A stretch of 64,000 nt of DNA. Origin: Pseudomonas helvetica. GTDB lineage: Bacteria > Pseudomonadota > Gammaproteobacteria > Pseudomonadales > Pseudomonadaceae. The notes beneath the pieces are model-generated. The model made no database searches. It saw nothing but the letters and a program-made list of their open reading frames with translations, and was not told where the DNA came from. The stretch covers positions 4,723,501 through 4,787,500 of the forward strand of contig NZ_CP150917.1 in the NCBI RefSeq assembly GCF_039908645.1. Reading direction: 5' to 3'. The first letter of the stretch is position 1, and each line of letters starts with the position of its first letter. Below, piece after piece: positions 26,665 through 39,270 of the stretch. A program made the translations under genes and the position numbers.

Positions 26665-26678
26665 ACGCAGGCTTTTTG
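26648..26678 (+). terminator. Terminator overlapping the end of the DUF4124-type gene
   Basis: AAAAAGCC-CGCG...CGC-GGCTTTTT hairpin that includes the stop codon region. It also faces the tRNA gene that ends at 26684 on the other strand and could stop that transcript. Confidence 0.75.
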
Positions 26679-26683
26679 GTGTT

Positions 26684-26760
26684 TGGTGCACTCGACAGGA
26701 TTCGAACCTGTGACCGCTCGGTTCGTAGCCGAGTACTCTATCCAGCTGAGCTACGAGTGC
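26684..26760 (-). tRNA. tRNA-Arg (anticodon ACG), copy 1
   Basis: A 77-base cloverleaf with acceptor GCACTCG/CGAGTGC, anticodon loop CTACGAA, T-loop GTTCGAATC and encoded CCA. The first anticodon base is probably deaminated to inosine. Confidence 0.96.
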
Positions 26761-26832
26761 AATTTGTGTTTTTAGACCAGATCACAACTGGTTGAAGCCA
26801 GGTTACTTGCATTACTGCAAACAACCCTTAAA

Positions 26833-26909
26833 TGGTGCACTCGACAGGATTCGAACCTGTGACCGCTCGGTTCGTAGCCGAGTACTCTATCCAGCTGAGC
26901 TACGAGTGC
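26833..26909 (-). tRNA. tRNA-Arg (anticodon ACG), copy 2
   Basis: Identical in sequence to the copy at 26684-26760 and in the same orientation, 72 bases away; a tandem duplication. It includes CCA. Confidence 0.96.
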
Positions 26910-27016
26910 ATTTGTTGCCGCGCATTATAGGCCGTTAAATCTTTTTGTAAAGCACTTTTTCTAGTAATTTCAACAACTTACCGAAGAAGCCAGATTACAA
27001 CGTACTAAATAAATAA

Positions 27017-27107
27017 TGGCGGAGAACGGGGGATTCGAACCCCCGACACCCTTTTGAGGTGTACTCCCTTAGCAGGGGAGCGCCTTCGGCCACTCGGCCA
27101 GCTCTCC
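27017..27107 (-). tRNA. tRNA-Ser (anticodon GCT)
   Basis: A 91-base class II tRNA with acceptor GGAGAGC/GTTCTCC, anticodon loop CTGCTAA, a long variable arm (TACACCTCAAAAGGGTGTC) and encoded CCA. It is the first tRNA after rsmA on this strand, and the tRNAs probably share a transcript. Confidence 0.96.
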
Positions 27108-27169
27108 GCAACACGGGGCGTATCTTAACCAACCTTTTCCCCGTTTGCAAACATAAAAAACGATAAAAA

Positions 27170-27358
27170 TTAATGGCTTGGTTCGTCGTCCTTCTCTTTC
27201 TTGATCCGCAGGTAGATTTCCTCACGGTGAACAGCCACCTCTTTAGGCGCGTTAACGCCAATACGCACTTGATTTCCTTTGACGCCGAGCACGGTCACAG
27301 TGATTTCGCCATCACCAATAATCAGGCTTTCTGCGCACCGACGAGTCAGAATCAGCAT
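27170..27358 (-). CDS. rsmA: Post-transcriptional regulator RsmA (CsrA family)
   Basis: RsmA binds GGA motifs in mRNA leaders and controls secondary metabolism and motility under the Gac-Rsm system. The 62-residue product starts [19 protein letters not shown] and contains the RNA-binding strand and loop ([24 protein letters not shown] motif, ending with REEIYLRI). I chose the ATG at 27358, preceded by AGGAGAAAGG; the GGA in this site could allow autoregulation. The lysC-rsmA-tRNA order is typical of Pseudomonas. Confidence 0.97.
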   Translation of the reverse strand: MLILTRRCAESLIIGDGEITVTVLGVKGNQVRIGVNAPKEVAVHREEIYLRIKKEKDDEPSH

Positions 27359-27496
27359 ACCTTTCTCCTCACGCATTTCATTTCAGGGACAACAGTCTGC
27401 AAAAAAAAGGCGTTCGACCTACAACCGGAACGATCGTAGCCCTACACGCCTAAGTATTGACCAGCACGAGCAAAAGAACAGATTTCAGTCGCGCCA

Positions 27497-27531
27497 CTCA
27501 AAAAACAAAGGGCGCGGTCAGACCGCGCCCT
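27497..27531 (-). terminator. Terminator between lysC and rsmA
   Basis: GGGCGCGGTC and GACCGCGCCC form a near-perfect palindrome followed on the minus strand by a T-rich tract. It separates lysC transcripts from rsmA, which therefore needs its own promoter. Confidence 0.88.
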
Positions 27532-27541
27532 TAGCGGAGCA

Positions 27542-28783
27542 TCACTCGCCCTGGCGGGCCGGTGCGTCCAGTTCGAAAGCTGTGTGCAGAGCGCGCACAG
27601 CCAATTCCAGGTACTTCTCTTCGATCACTACGGAAACCTTGATTTCCGAAGTCGAGATCATCTGGATGTTGATGGTTTCTTTAGCCAGAGCCTCGAACAT
27701 GCGGCTGGCAACGCCTGCGTGAGAACGCATGCCAACGCCGACGATCGACACCTTGGCGATCTTGGTGTCGCCAACGACTTCACGGGCACCGATCTCGCGA
27801 GCGGTGTTCTCCAGCACGGTCTGCGCCGCCTGGTAGTCGTTGCGGTGCACAGTGAAGGTGAAGTCGGTGGTGTTATCGTGCGCAACGTTCTGCACGATCA
27901 TGTCGACTTCGATGTTCGCGGCGCTGATCGGGCCGAGAATCTTGAAGGCCACGCCCGGGGTGTCTGGCACGCCACGGATGGTCAGCTTGGCTTCATCGCG
28001 GTTAAAAGCGATGCCGGAAATGATCGGCTGTTCCATGGATTCCTCTTCATCAATAGTAATGAGGGTACCCGGACCCTCCTTGAAGCTGTGCAGTACGCGC
28101 AGCGGAACGTTGTACTTACCGGCGAATTCGACCGCGCGGATCTGCAACACCTTGGAGCCGAGGCTGGCCATTTCCAGCATCTCTTCAAAGGTGATCTTGT
28201 CCAGGCGCTGAGCCACGGACACCACGCGCGGGTCGGTGGTGTAGACGCCGTCGACATCCGTGTAGATCTGGCATTCATCAGCCTTCAGGGCCGCTGCCAG
28301 CGCCACGCCGGTGGTGTCGGAACCGCCACGACCAAGAGTGGTGATGTTGCCGTGCTCGTCGACGCCCTGGAAACCGGCAACGACAACCACGCGACCGGCC
28401 TTCAGGTCACCGCGAATCTTCTGGTCATCAATCTGCAAGATACGCGCTTTATTGTGCGCGCTATCCGTCAGAATCCGTACCTGGTTGCCGGTGTACGACA
28501 CCGCCGGTACGCCGCGCTTGATCAGCGCCATGGCCAGCAGTGCAATCGTCACCTGCTCACCGGTGGAGACGATGACATCCAGCTCACGCGGAACCGGTTG
28601 ATCGCCGCCACTGATTTGCTTGGCCAGATCGATCAGACGGTTGGTCTCGCCGCTCATTGCAGACAGCACGACCACCAGGTCATCGCCGGCCTCGCGGAAT
28701 TTCTTAACCTTGTCGGCGACCTGCTCGATTCTCTCGACAGTGCCGACTGAGGTGCCTCCAAATTTCTGTACGATCAAAGCCAT
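27542..28783 (-). CDS. lysC: Aspartate kinase
   Basis: Aspartate kinase makes aspartyl phosphate, the first step to lysine, threonine and methionine. The 413-residue protein has the kinase signature VQKFGGTSVGTVERIE at the N-terminus and the catalytic region GRGGSDTTGVALAAAL. Two ACT domains follow (about 265-335 and 345-405, with ISAANIEVDMIVQN and INIQMISTSEIKVSV) that bind feedback inhibitors. The single-function, alpha/beta-type architecture matches Pseudomonas LysC. It lies downstream of alaS on the same strand with a 90-base gap. Confidence 0.96.
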   Translation of the reverse strand: MALIVQKFGGTSVGTVERIEQVADKVKKFREAGDDLVVVLSAMSGETNRLIDLAKQISGGDQPVPRELDVIVSTGEQVTIALLAMALIKRGVPAVSYTGNQVRILTDSAHNKARILQIDDQKIRGDLKAGRVVVVAGFQGVDEHGNITTLGRGGSDTTGVALAAALKADECQIYTDVDGVYTTDPRVVSVAQRLDKITFEEMLEMASLGSKVLQIRAVEFAGKYNVPLRVLHSFKEGPGTLITIDEEESMEQPIISGIAFNRDEAKLTIRGVPDTPGVAFKILGPISAANIEVDMIVQNVAHDNTTDFTFTVHRNDYQAAQTVLENTAREIGAREVVGDTKIAKVSIVGVGMRSHAGVASRMFEALAKETINIQMISTSEIKVSVVIEEKYLELAVRALHTAFELDAPARQGE

Positions 28784-28873
28784 TTCAAAGCCGCCTCAGC
28801 CCATGAAGGGCGCCCATTAATCACTCAAACAGCTGCGAAGCCCGCCACTAGACGACGGGCTCGGCACGCAGCC

Positions 28874-31495
28874 TTAAATACCCTGCTCTACAAACGGCAC
28901 GGTCAGGGCCAATGCAGCATCCAGTGCGCCAGCGTCGGTACCGCCGCCTTGCGCCATGTCTGGACGACCACCGCCCTTCCCGCCCACTGCTGCAGCGGCT
29001 TGCTTCATCAAATCACCGGCTTTGAGTTGGCCAGTCAGGTCCTTGGTTACACCCGCAACCAGCACGACCTTTTCCTCATGGACACTGCCGAGCAGGATCA
29101 CTGCGCGGCCGAGTTTGTTCTTCAGTTGATCGACCAGCGCCAGCAGCGCCTTGCCGTCCTGACCGTCGAGACGCACGGCCAGGACTTTCACGCCTTTGAC
29201 GTCCTGGGCAGAAGCCGACAGGTCGTCGCCCGCCGCACTGGCGGCCTTGGCTTGCAACTGCTCGAGTTGCTTTTCCAGCAGACGGTTGCGCTCAAGCACA
29301 GCCGACAGCTTGTCGATCAGGTTGTCGCGGCTGCCCTTGACCAGGTTGGCCGCTTCCTTGAGTTGCTCTTCCGCAGCGTTCAGGTAAGCCAGTGCCGCAG
29401 CGCCTGTCACCGCTTCGATACGACGCACGCCAGAAGCCACGCCGCCTTCGCTGATGATTTTCAGCAGGCCGATGTCGCCGGTACGATTGGCATGGATACC
29501 ACCGCACAGCTCGACGGAGAAGTCGCCCATGCTCAGTACGCGCACGCTGTCGCCGTACTTCTCGCCGAACAGCGCCATGGCGCCTTTCTGCTTGGCGGTG
29601 TCGATATCGGTTTCTTCGGTTTCAACTTCGGAGTTCTTGCGAATTTCGGCGTTGACGATTTCTTCCAGCGCTTTCAGCTGTTCAGGCTTGATCGCTTCAA
29701 AGTGGCTGAAGTCAAAGCGTAGACGCTGACTGTCGACCAGGGAGCCTTTTTGCTGAACGTGCTCGCCCAGCACCTGACGCAATGCCGCGTGCAGCAAGTG
29801 CGTGGCGGAGTGGTTCAGCGAAGTGGCGTGACGCACCTCGGCATCCACCTGGGCCTGAACCGGCGAGCCAATGGTCAGGCTGCCCGAATCCAGCACACCG
29901 TGGTGCAGGAATGCACCGCCAGTCTTGGTGGTGTCGCGCACGTCGAAACGCGCAGCGCCTGCCTGCAGGTAACCGCAGTCACCGATCTGACCGCCGGATT
30001 CCGCATAGAACGGCGTCTGATCGAGAACGACCACGCCCTCTTCGCCTTCGCTCAATACGTCGACCGATTGCCCGTCTTTATACAGAGCAACGATTTTTGC
30101 CGAACCGCTGTGAGCGGTGTAACCGGTGAACTCGGTGGCCACATCAACCTTGACCAGGCTGTTGTAGTCCATGCCGAAGGAACTGGCCGAACGGGCACGG
30201 ACGCGCTGGGCTTCCATTTCGCGCTCAAAGCCCTCTTCGTCGATGGTCAGGTTGCGCTCACGCGCGATGTCGCCGGTCAGGTCCATCGGGAAACCGTAGG
30301 TGTCGTACAGCTTGAACACCACGTCGCCTGGCACCACGTTGCCTTTGAGTTCGGCCAGATCCTGCTCGAGGATCTTCAGGCCCTGCTCCAGGGTTTTGGC
30401 GAACTGCTCTTCTTCGGCTTTCAGCACGCGCTCGATGTGCGCCTGCTGGGATTTCAGCTCAGGGAAGGCTTCGCCCATCTCGGCAACCAGTGCGCCGACG
30501 ATCTGATAGAAGAAACTGCCCTTGGCGCCCAGCTTGTTGCCGTGACGGCAAGCGCGACGAATGATCCGGCGCAGCACGTAGCCACGACCTTCGTTGGACG
30601 GCAGCACGCCGTCGGCGATCAGGAAACCGCAGGAACGAATGTGGTCAGCCACAACTTTCAGCGAAGCCTGGTTGTCATTGGTGCAACCGATGGCCTTGGC
30701 CGAAGCGCTCAGCAGGCTCTGGAACAGGTCGATTTCATAGTTCGAGTGAACGTGCTGCAGCACGGCACTGATCCGCTCCAGACCCATACCGGTATCCACC
30801 GACGGTGCTGGCAACGGGTGCAACACGCCATCGGCGGTGCGGTTGAACTGCATGAAGACGTTGTTCCAGATTTCGATGTAACGGTCGCCGTCTTCCTCTG
30901 GCGAACCCGGTGGGCCACCCCAGATGTCGGCGCCGTGATCGTAGAAAATCTCGGTGCAAGGACCGCACGGGCCGGTATCGCCCATGGTCCAGAAGTTGTC
31001 GGAGGCGTACGGTGCGCCTTTGTTGTCGCCGATGCGAACCATACGCTCGGCCGGAACCCCGACTTCCTTGGTCCAGATGTCGTAGGCCTCGTCATCGCTG
31101 GCGTAGACCGTGACCCAGAGCTTTTCCTTCGGCAGGTTCAGCCACTTGTCGGAGGTCAGGAAGGTCCAGGCGTAGGTGATCGCATCACGCTTGAAGTAGT
31201 CACCGAAGCTGAAGTTACCCAGCATTTCGAAGAAGGTGTGGTGACGAGCGGTATAACCGACGTTTTCCAGGTCGTTGTGCTTGCCACCGGCGCGAACGCA
31301 CTTCTGGCTGCTGACGGCGCGGGTATAGGCGCGCTTTTCCTGGCCCAGAAAGCAGTCCTTGAACTGGTTCATCCCCGCGTTAGTGAACAGCAGGGTTGGG
31401 TCGTTGCCCGGAATCAAAGAGCTGGAGGCTACACGGGTGTGGCCTTGCTCTTCGAAGAAGCGAAGGAAGGCTTCACGGATTTCTGCGCTTTTCAT
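28874..31495 (-). CDS. alaS: Alanyl-tRNA synthetase
   Basis: AlaRS charges tRNA-Ala. The 873-residue product has the class II catalytic core at about 1-440, with [33 protein letters not shown], and the GMGLERI motif 3. The editing domain has zinc-binding HxxxH (HSATHLLH) and CxxxH (CGGIH), and the C-Ala domain includes the Gly-rich [15 protein letters not shown] chose ATG 31495, which gives [19 protein letters not shown]; 22 more codons are open upstream. It precedes lysC and rsmA as in other pseudomonads. Confidence 0.97.
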   Translation of the reverse strand: MKSAEIREAFLRFFEEQGHTRVASSSLIPGNDPTLLFTNAGMNQFKDCFLGQEKRAYTRAVSSQKCVRAGGKHNDLENVGYTARHHTFFEMLGNFSFGDYFKRDAITYAWTFLTSDKWLNLPKEKLWVTVYASDDEAYDIWTKEVGVPAERMVRIGDNKGAPYASDNFWTMGDTGPCGPCTEIFYDHGADIWGGPPGSPEEDGDRYIEIWNNVFMQFNRTADGVLHPLPAPSVDTGMGLERISAVLQHVHSNYEIDLFQSLLSASAKAIGCTNDNQASLKVVADHIRSCGFLIADGVLPSNEGRGYVLRRIIRRACRHGNKLGAKGSFFYQIVGALVAEMGEAFPELKSQQAHIERVLKAEEEQFAKTLEQGLKILEQDLAELKGNVVPGDVVFKLYDTYGFPMDLTGDIARERNLTIDEEGFEREMEAQRVRARSASSFGMDYNSLVKVDVATEFTGYTAHSGSAKIVALYKDGQSVDVLSEGEEGVVVLDQTPFYAESGGQIGDCGYLQAGAARFDVRDTTKTGGAFLHHGVLDSGSLTIGSPVQAQVDAEVRHATSLNHSATHLLHAALRQVLGEHVQQKGSLVDSQRLRFDFSHFEAIKPEQLKALEEIVNAEIRKNSEVETEETDIDTAKQKGAMALFGEKYGDSVRVLSMGDFSVELCGGIHANRTGDIGLLKIISEGGVASGVRRIEAVTGAAALAYLNAAEEQLKEAANLVKGSRDNLIDKLSAVLERNRLLEKQLEQLQAKAASAAGDDLSASAQDVKGVKVLAVRLDGQDGKALLALVDQLKNKLGRAVILLGSVHEEKVVLVAGVTKDLTGQLKAGDLMKQAAAAVGGKGGGRPDMAQGGGTDAGALDAALALTVPFVEQGI

Positions 31496-31641
31496 TAGGT
31501 TCTTCCACGGAGGCTGCGGCCAAAGGCCTGTGCGAATCGTCAACAGACGAAGCGACGGCAAAGGGCCGCATTATATCGGCGTTAGTGTGCAGGTACAGTG
31601 TGTTTGTACGATACAGGCAGTCAATTGGACGGCTAACACCT

Positions 31642-32646
31642 TCAGTTTTGAGAAAACTCGACGAAAGTCGCGATTACCTGCTCGATCTGCGCCCGGTTGA
31701 CGTCCATGTGAGTGACCATGCGCAAACGTGAGGCGGCGCTGAGTTTGATCCCGCGCTCACCGGCAAACGCTTTGAGCGCCTCGCACTTATCACCCATCTG
31801 CACGTAAACCATGTTGGTCTGTACAGGTTCGACTGTATACCCCGCCGCGCTCAGACCTTCAGCCAGAAACTGCGCGTTGGAGTGGTCGTCCGCCAGGCGT
31901 TGCACGTTGTGATCCAGTGCATACAAGCCGGCCGCCGCAAGAATGCCGGCCTGACGCATGCCACCACCGACCATCTTGCGCAGGCGCCGGGCCTTGCCGA
32001 TCAACTCGGCCGAACCACAGAGCACCGAACCTATCGGCGCGCCGAGGCCTTTGGACAGGCACACCGACACCGAATCGAAGTGCCGGGTGATTTCCAGTGC
32101 ATCGACGCCCAGCTTGACCGCTGCGTTGTACAACCGCGCGCCATCCAGGTGCAGCGACAGACCGTGTTCATGGGTAAAGCGGCGAGCCCGCGCCAGATAT
32201 TCCAGCGGCAATACCTTGCCTTGCATGGTGTTTTCCAGCGCCAGCAGCCGGGTCCGGGCGAAGTGAAAATCGTCCGGCTTGATCGCCGCAGCCACCTGAG
32301 CCAGGTCCAGCGAACCATCGGCTTGAACTTCCAGCGGTTGCGGCTGGATCGAGCCCAGCACCGCGGCCCCGCCACCTTCGTACTTATACGTGTGCGCCTG
32401 CTGGCCGACGATGTACTCGTCACCGCGCTCACAGTGGGCCATCAGTCCCAGCAAGTTGCTCATGGTGCCCGTCGGCACGAACAGCGCCGCTGCAAAGCCC
32501 AGACGCCTGGCCAGTTCGGCCTCAAGCTGATTGACCGTCGGATCTTCGCCGTAGACGTCATCCCCGGTGGCCGCCCTGGCCATCGCGTCGAGCATCCCTG
32601 CGGTCGGTTGGGTGACGGTGTCGCTACGAAGATCGATAACGCTCAT
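31642..32646 (-). CDS. ltaE: Low-specificity L-threonine aldolase
   Basis: A PLP enzyme of fold type I that cleaves L-threonine or allo-threonine to glycine and acetaldehyde. The 334-residue product starts [19 protein letters not shown], the family signature. The PLP-binding lysine is in [14 protein letters not shown] near residue 200 and the conserved aspartate is in [11 protein letters not shown]. The length matches the family. It lies 146 bases upstream of alaS and may be transcribed alone; the divergent neighbour is the riboswitch-controlled lumazine synthase gene. Confidence 0.92.
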   Translation of the reverse strand: MSVIDLRSDTVTQPTAGMLDAMARAATGDDVYGEDPTVNQLEAELARRLGFAAALFVPTGTMSNLLGLMAHCERGDEYIVGQQAHTYKYEGGGAAVLGSIQPQPLEVQADGSLDLAQVAAAIKPDDFHFARTRLLALENTMQGKVLPLEYLARARRFTHEHGLSLHLDGARLYNAAVKLGVDALEITRHFDSVSVCLSKGLGAPIGSVLCGSAELIGKARRLRKMVGGGMRQAGILAAAGLYALDHNVQRLADDHSNAQFLAEGLSAAGYTVEPVQTNMVYVQMGDKCEALKAFAGERGIKLSAASRLRMVTHMDVNRAQIEQVIATFVEFSQN

Positions 32647-32863
32647 GAATCAGGCCTCGGAATAGGACGCTAACGTCGCTGCTGATAAGGGAAATCTCTT
32701 TCGAAGGGGATTACTGCGGCCAACGCCGCGATTAATCAAGGCCCGGACCGGAAAAGCCGGTTCAAGCCAACGGAAAAACCGATGTATATCATCAGAAAGC
32801 AGCCATGCGCAGCCCACAAATATGTGTTAAAAACTCTCCGCCGCCAGAAAATCTGGCAGCAAA

Positions 32864-33031
32864 ACGTTCTCAGGGCGGGGTGCAACTCCCCACCGGCGGT
32901 AATTGCGCGCAATGCGCATAGCCCGCGAGCGCTTGGTGTCACTGATGCTTCGGCAGCAGATGACGGCAAGGTCAGCAGACCCGGTGTGATCCCGGGGCCG
33001 ACGGTCATAGTCCGGATGAAGAGAGAACGGG
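32864..33031 (+). promoter_or_regulatory. FMN riboswitch (RFN element)
   Basis: The conserved landmarks appear in order: TCAGGGCGGGGTGCAA near the 5' end, CCCCACCGGCGGTAAT, AGCCCGCGAGCG, a variable hairpin, GGTCAGCAGACCCGGTG, and the closing GCCGACGGTCATAGTCCGGA then GAGAGAAC. This is a complete six-helix RFN. It ends 120 bases before the lumazine synthase ATG, so FMN should repress that gene. Confidence 0.96.
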
Positions 33032-33152
33032 ATTGGCACCAAAGGGCCGTCCGTGGGCAACGCGCATACTCTGCACGGCTGACCTGCACGTACCCTTAAA
33101 TCCCATTCGATTCATAACGCCCTGTTTTTCACACAAACAGGAGTCAGAACAG

Positions 33153-33662
33153 ATGCAACCCACCGCAATCGATAGCAAAAGCAAAAACCATCAGGGCGAG
33201 CGCGTAGCGTTTATCCAGGCGTGCTGGCACAAGGAAATCGTTGATCAGAGCCGTAAGGGCTTCGTCAGCGAGATGATCGCTCAGGGTTATCAGGAATCGG
33301 ATATCGACTTTTTTGAAGTCGGCGGCGCCTTTGAAATCCCACTGCACGCCAAGCTGCTGGCCAAGTCTGGCCGCTATGCCGGCATCGTTGCCGCAGGCTT
33401 AGTGGTTGACGGCGGCATTTACCGCCACGAGTTCGTTGCCCAGTCGGTGATCAGCGGCCTGATGCAGGTTCAGCTGGAAACTGAAGTGCCGGTGTTCTCG
33501 GTCGTGCTGACCCCGCACCACTTCCATGCCGGCGAAGAGCACCAGAAGTTCTTCTTTGAGCACTTCGTGCACAAGGGCCAGGAAGCGGCAAAGACCTGCG
33601 CCGACACGCTGCACAAGATGCGCGCCTTGCGTCGTAGCGAGCACCGCGCAGTAGCCGTCTAA
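33153..33662 (+). CDS. ribH: 6,7-dimethyl-8-ribityllumazine synthase, type II (RibH2-like)
   Basis: Lumazine synthase joins the ribityl-pyrimidine and butanone phosphate to make the last riboflavin precursor. The 169-residue product has ARVAFIQACWHKEIV-type N-terminal substrate loop, DFFEVGGAFEIPLHAKLL, and LTPHHFHAGEEHQKFF, with the catalytic His region altered in the way seen in the decameric type II enzymes of Brucella and rhizobia. The ATG at 33153 has AGGAG upstream. It is not with other rib genes and is controlled by an FMN riboswitch, so it is probably an inducible second copy. The open frame back to 33033 lies inside the riboswitch. Confidence 0.9.
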   Translation: MQPTAIDSKSKNHQGERVAFIQACWHKEIVDQSRKGFVSEMIAQGYQESDIDFFEVGGAFEIPLHAKLLAKSGRYAGIVAAGLVVDGGIYRHEFVAQSVISGLMQVQLETEVPVFSVVLTPHHFHAGEEHQKFFFEHFVHKGQEAAKTCADTLHKMRALRRSEHRAVAV

Positions 33663-33679
33663 AACGCAGCATCGCCCTT

Positions 33680-33768
33680 GTAGGAGTAAGGCTTGCCCGC
33701 GATGCAGGCGCCGCGGTCTATCGACCAGACCGCGTTATCGTTCATCGCGGGCAAGCCTTGCTCCTACA
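33680..33768. repeat. REP doublet, TAGGAGCAAGGCTTGC type
   Basis: Inverted copies at 33680-33704 and 33743-33768, with CGATG outer ends. The inner 38 bases also pair in part (GCGGTCT...AGACCGC). It lies between the convergent ends of ribH and astE and fills the entire gap. Confidence 0.88.
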
Positions 33769-33784
33769 GGGGCATCAGCGGCTA

Positions 33785-34795
33785 TCAGGCCAGGTTTTCG
33801 GCAGTGGTTGGGACAATCAGAATGCCGGCGCGCAGGCCGTTCTTGACCTTCGGGTTCGGGAAGATGATTCGCGCACCCTCCTCCTCGACGATCCAGCGGG
33901 TCTGGGCGATGTCTTCGGCCAGCAGATAACCCTTTTTCAGTTCCGAGAAGTTCTCGATGTCCGCCGGCAGGTTCAAGTGGAAGCTGTCGCTGTGCTTGAT
34001 GATTTCCCGCGCCACGCTGAACAGTTGCAAACCATCCAGGCTCTGTTCTGCTGACTCCGGCTCGGTGCCTTCGATGATCTGCTTCAAAAGGGTTTCAAGG
34101 CGCGAGACGTTGACCCCGTCGTTCTGCCCGAACGGCCGGGCCTTACCCAGCTCAAGGGTGAAAGACTCGGCATCGAGCTTGTCGTAGGTGTACGAACTGA
34201 AAACGATGGACGGCTTGTTCTGCAGCAGCACCGCCTCCATGCCGGCAGCGCGCAGGCGAGCCAGTTCATGACGGGAATGCTGACGGCCTTCTTTCCAGGG
34301 ATACAACGCGAACTGCTCGATCTTCGAGCCGCGGATCGCGGTGTGCAGGTCGTAGTGCAAGCGGGCGCGGTCGGGCAGATTGAAGAAACTCGCTGCCAGA
34401 CGCTCCAGTTCACAGGCTCGCAGTGCTTCAGAGCCACTGCTGAGTTCGTGACGGCCGTTGAACAGCCGATTGACGTCCTGCTCGATAAACCGCTCGCCGC
34501 GACGCATGGCGTCAGGGTTGCCGAACAGGAACAGAATACGTGCGCGCGGCTTCAACTCTCCGCGGGCGATGTCATGCAACAGGCGATCGAGTAACTCGAT
34601 CGGCGCTGTTTCGTTACCGTGGATGCCGGCCGACAACAGCAAGTCCAGGCCATTGTCACGAGCCTCGGGAGGCCGGACTTCCAGCGCTCCTTCGCTCAGC
34701 CAGCGCATCCGCACGCCTTCGACAGTCAGTTGAGTCTTCTCCGCCGGTTCACGGCCGGCGAGGGTCAGTTCAAGCAGTTTGCCGAGGGCGAGCAT
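33785..34795 (-). CDS. astE: Succinylglutamate desuccinylase
   Basis: AstE (AruE) hydrolyses N-succinylglutamate to glutamate and succinate, the last step of the arginine succinyltransferase pathway. The 336-residue zinc enzyme has the metal motif [16 protein letters not shown] (HxxE), the second zinc histidine in [10 protein letters not shown] and a Glu/Arg-rich active site. It is the last gene of the aru cluster and lies 12 bases after the small His-tailed protein gene. A REP doublet follows its stop. Confidence 0.94.
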   Translation of the reverse strand: MLALGKLLELTLAGREPAEKTQLTVEGVRMRWLSEGALEVRPPEARDNGLDLLLSAGIHGNETAPIELLDRLLHDIARGELKPRARILFLFGNPDAMRRGERFIEQDVNRLFNGRHELSSGSEALRACELERLAASFFNLPDRARLHYDLHTAIRGSKIEQFALYPWKEGRQHSRHELARLRAAGMEAVLLQNKPSIVFSSYTYDKLDAESFTLELGKARPFGQNDGVNVSRLETLLKQIIEGTEPESAEQSLDGLQLFSVAREIIKHSDSFHLNLPADIENFSELKKGYLLAEDIAQTRWIVEEEGARIIFPNPKVKNGLRAGILIVPTTAENLA

Positions 34796-34807
34796 AGAGC
34801 GAATTCC

Positions 34808-35095
34808 TTAGTGATCGTGTTTGCAATCCGGGCCGTGCACGTGGTCTTCGTCACCGATTTCAGCCGGTTCCATTTCCAGTTGCAGACTTACCAGATTAGT
34901 CGCCAATGGGCGCAGCAGCAGGTTCGCGTATTCGGCATCGCCTTCTTCGACGTCAACGCCGATCAGCAGCTGGCCACGGCCGTCGTGCTGGATCCACAAC
35001 TCTTTGCCCTGCCACATTACCGCAACGCGGGTGCAAGAGGTTTCCAGCTGAGTGCCGTCGGTGTCTTCAAGAATCAGCTGCAGGGTATCGCTCAT
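34808..35095 (-). CDS. Small conserved protein of the aru operon with His-rich tail
   Basis: A 95-residue soluble acidic protein between astB and astE. The body (residues 1-78) looks like a small beta-rich domain. The last 14 residues (DEDHVHGPDCKHDH) carry four His and one Cys, a probable metal-binding tail. A gene of similar size sits at the same place in P. aeruginosa and is of unknown function; some databases have labelled relatives as topoisomerase-related, which the sequence does not support. Location next to the zinc-dependent AstE suggests a metal link, but this is inference. Confidence 0.75.
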   Translation of the reverse strand: MSDTLQLILEDTDGTQLETSCTRVAVMWQGKELWIQHDGRGQLLIGVDVEEGDAEYANLLLRPLATNLVSLQLEMEPAEIGDEDHVHGPDCKHDH

Positions 35096-35158
35096 TTTTA
35101 CGTTCTCATCGGGAGATAAAGCAACGCGTCCGACTCTTCATGAGCAGGACGCGGGCTT

Positions 35159-36505
35159 TCAATTGATCTGGAATGGATAAACCGCGCCCAGTTTAAGGAT
35201 TTGCGTCAGTTCATCCAGTGCCGTCCGGCACTCAAGCAACAATTGTGGGTCCGCCAGATCGCTTTCGGTCATGCGGTCACGGTAGTGCTTGTCGACCCAT
35301 TGGGTCAGCGTGCCATACAACGGCGGGGTCATGATAACCCCTGGGTTGACCGCCGCCAGCTCGGTTTCATTCAGTGCGACACGTAACCGCAGGCAAGCCG
35401 GGCCACCGCCGTTCTGCATGCTTTGCTTGAGATCGAAGACTTTCACTTCGCGAATCAGGCCGCCAGAGCTGGTCAGCTCTTGCAGGTACTGCCAGACGCG
35501 CGGGTTGTTCTGGCACTCTTGCGGCACGATCAGCAGCATCGAACCGTCAGCGCGCGAGAGCAACTGGCTGTTGAACAGGTAAGAACGCACGGCGTCTTCG
35601 ACCGACACCTGGGAACGTGGAACACAGATCGCCTTGAACTGACCGCCACGCTTGGCCAGCTTGGCCGACAGTTCAGCCAGCATTTGCTCGGTGTCGAGGA
35701 ATGCGTCCTCGTGATAGAACAGCGCTTCGCCGTTACCCACCGCGATCACGTCGTTGTGGAACACGCCCTGGTCGATCACCGAAGGATTCTGCTGGGCGAA
35801 CACCACACCGTCTTCGCTCAAGCCATGCAGACGGGCAACCGCTTGCGACGCTTCGAGGGTCTGACGCGCCGGGTACTTCTGCGGTGCCGGGTAGCGGGTA
35901 TCGAACGCGCTACGACCGAACACGAAGAACTCGACACCGGCTTCGCCGTATTCACGGCAGAAGCGTGTGTGGTTGGCTGCGCCTTCATCACCGAACTGCG
36001 CCACGGCAGGCAACGCTGCGTGGTGGGCGAAGTGTTTCTGGTCGGCGAACATGGCTCCCAGCACGCGGCTGGTGGTCGGGTGCTCGATGCTGCGGTGGTA
36101 TTTGCAGTTGAGGTTGGCGGCGGTGAAATGCACGCGACCGTCGGCGGTATCAGCGCTCGGGCTGACGGTGGCGGCGTTGGCCACCCACATGCTCGACGCC
36201 GAGCAGCTGGCAACCAGCAACGGCATCGCCTGTTTGGCCGCCTGCTCGATTACTTGAGCGTCGGTGCCGCTGAAACCCAGGCTACGCAGCGCGCCGACAT
36301 CCGGACGTTCTTGCGGCGCGAGAACGCCTTGCTGAAAGCCCATTTCCATCAGCGCTTTCATTTTCGCCAGGCCTTGCAGCGCTGCTTCCTTCGGATTGGA
36401 AGACTGCTGGCTGTTGCTCTGGGACGCGACGTTGCCGTAGGACAGACCGCCGTAGTTATGGGTCGGCCCCACTAGACCGTCAAAATTGACTTCATAGGAT
36501 TTCAT
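35159..36505 (-). CDS. astB: N-succinylarginine dihydrolase
   Basis: AstB (AruB) converts succinylarginine to succinylornithine, CO2 and two ammonia, the second step of the pathway. The 448-residue product has the start [20 protein letters not shown], the catalytic His region [16 protein letters not shown], and the cysteine motif [15 protein letters not shown] near residue 370. It is an amidinotransferase-fold enzyme. An AGGAGT-like ribosome site is not obvious, but GAGCC precedes the ATG. A REP doublet lies between it and astD. Confidence 0.95.
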   Translation of the reverse strand: MKSYEVNFDGLVGPTHNYGGLSYGNVASQSNSQQSSNPKEAALQGLAKMKALMEMGFQQGVLAPQERPDVGALRSLGFSGTDAQVIEQAAKQAMPLLVASCSASSMWVANAATVSPSADTADGRVHFTAANLNCKYHRSIEHPTTSRVLGAMFADQKHFAHHAALPAVAQFGDEGAANHTRFCREYGEAGVEFFVFGRSAFDTRYPAPQKYPARQTLEASQAVARLHGLSEDGVVFAQQNPSVIDQGVFHNDVIAVGNGEALFYHEDAFLDTEQMLAELSAKLAKRGGQFKAICVPRSQVSVEDAVRSYLFNSQLLSRADGSMLLIVPQECQNNPRVWQYLQELTSSGGLIREVKVFDLKQSMQNGGGPACLRLRVALNETELAAVNPGVIMTPPLYGTLTQWVDKHYRDRMTESDLADPQLLLECRTALDELTQILKLGAVYPFQIN

Positions 36506-36569
36506 CAGCGAGGCTCCACGAATCTGGTTTTTATAGGCATCAAGTAGCTAAAAGTCAGGCCACATTCCC

Positions 36570-36700
36570 GTAGCAGTTGCCGAAGGCTACGTTCGGCCGC
36601 GAAGCGGTCGTAAAACGGCACACCGTGTTCCTGGATCAGAACCCCGATCGCCTGAATTGCGACCGCTTCGCGGCCGAACGCAGCCTGCGGCAGCTGCTAC
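36570..36700. repeat. REP doublet, GTTCGGCCGCGAAGCGGTCG type
   Basis: Long inverted arms at 36570-36610 and 36660-36700, each about 41 bases and nearly perfect complements. Each arm has the CGGCCGCGAAGCGGTCG-type hairpin. This is a third sequence class, different from the other REP doublets, and it lies inside the aru operon between astD and astB. Confidence 0.85.
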
Positions 36701-36710
36701 AAAAAGCGTC

Positions 36711-39202
<2,492 letters not shown>

Positions 39203-39270
39203 GCTATCTCCTCAAACGGGTCGCTCAGGCCACCCGTAAAACTCTCTGCTCTTAAGCCTGAAATCGGCCC

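Noticed and set aside
26684..27107. tRNA cluster as an integration site for a genomic island
   Set aside because: No integrase gene and no direct repeat of a tRNA 3' end was seen nearby; the tandem tRNA-Arg is a simple gene duplication.
28839..28861. AGCCCG/CGGGCT hairpin between alaS and lysC
   Set aside because: Stem of only six pairs and no T run on the minus strand; not convincing as a terminator.
29750..31498. 582-codon open frame opposite alaS
   Set aside because: Same reason; alaS is unmistakable and the antisense frame has no motif.
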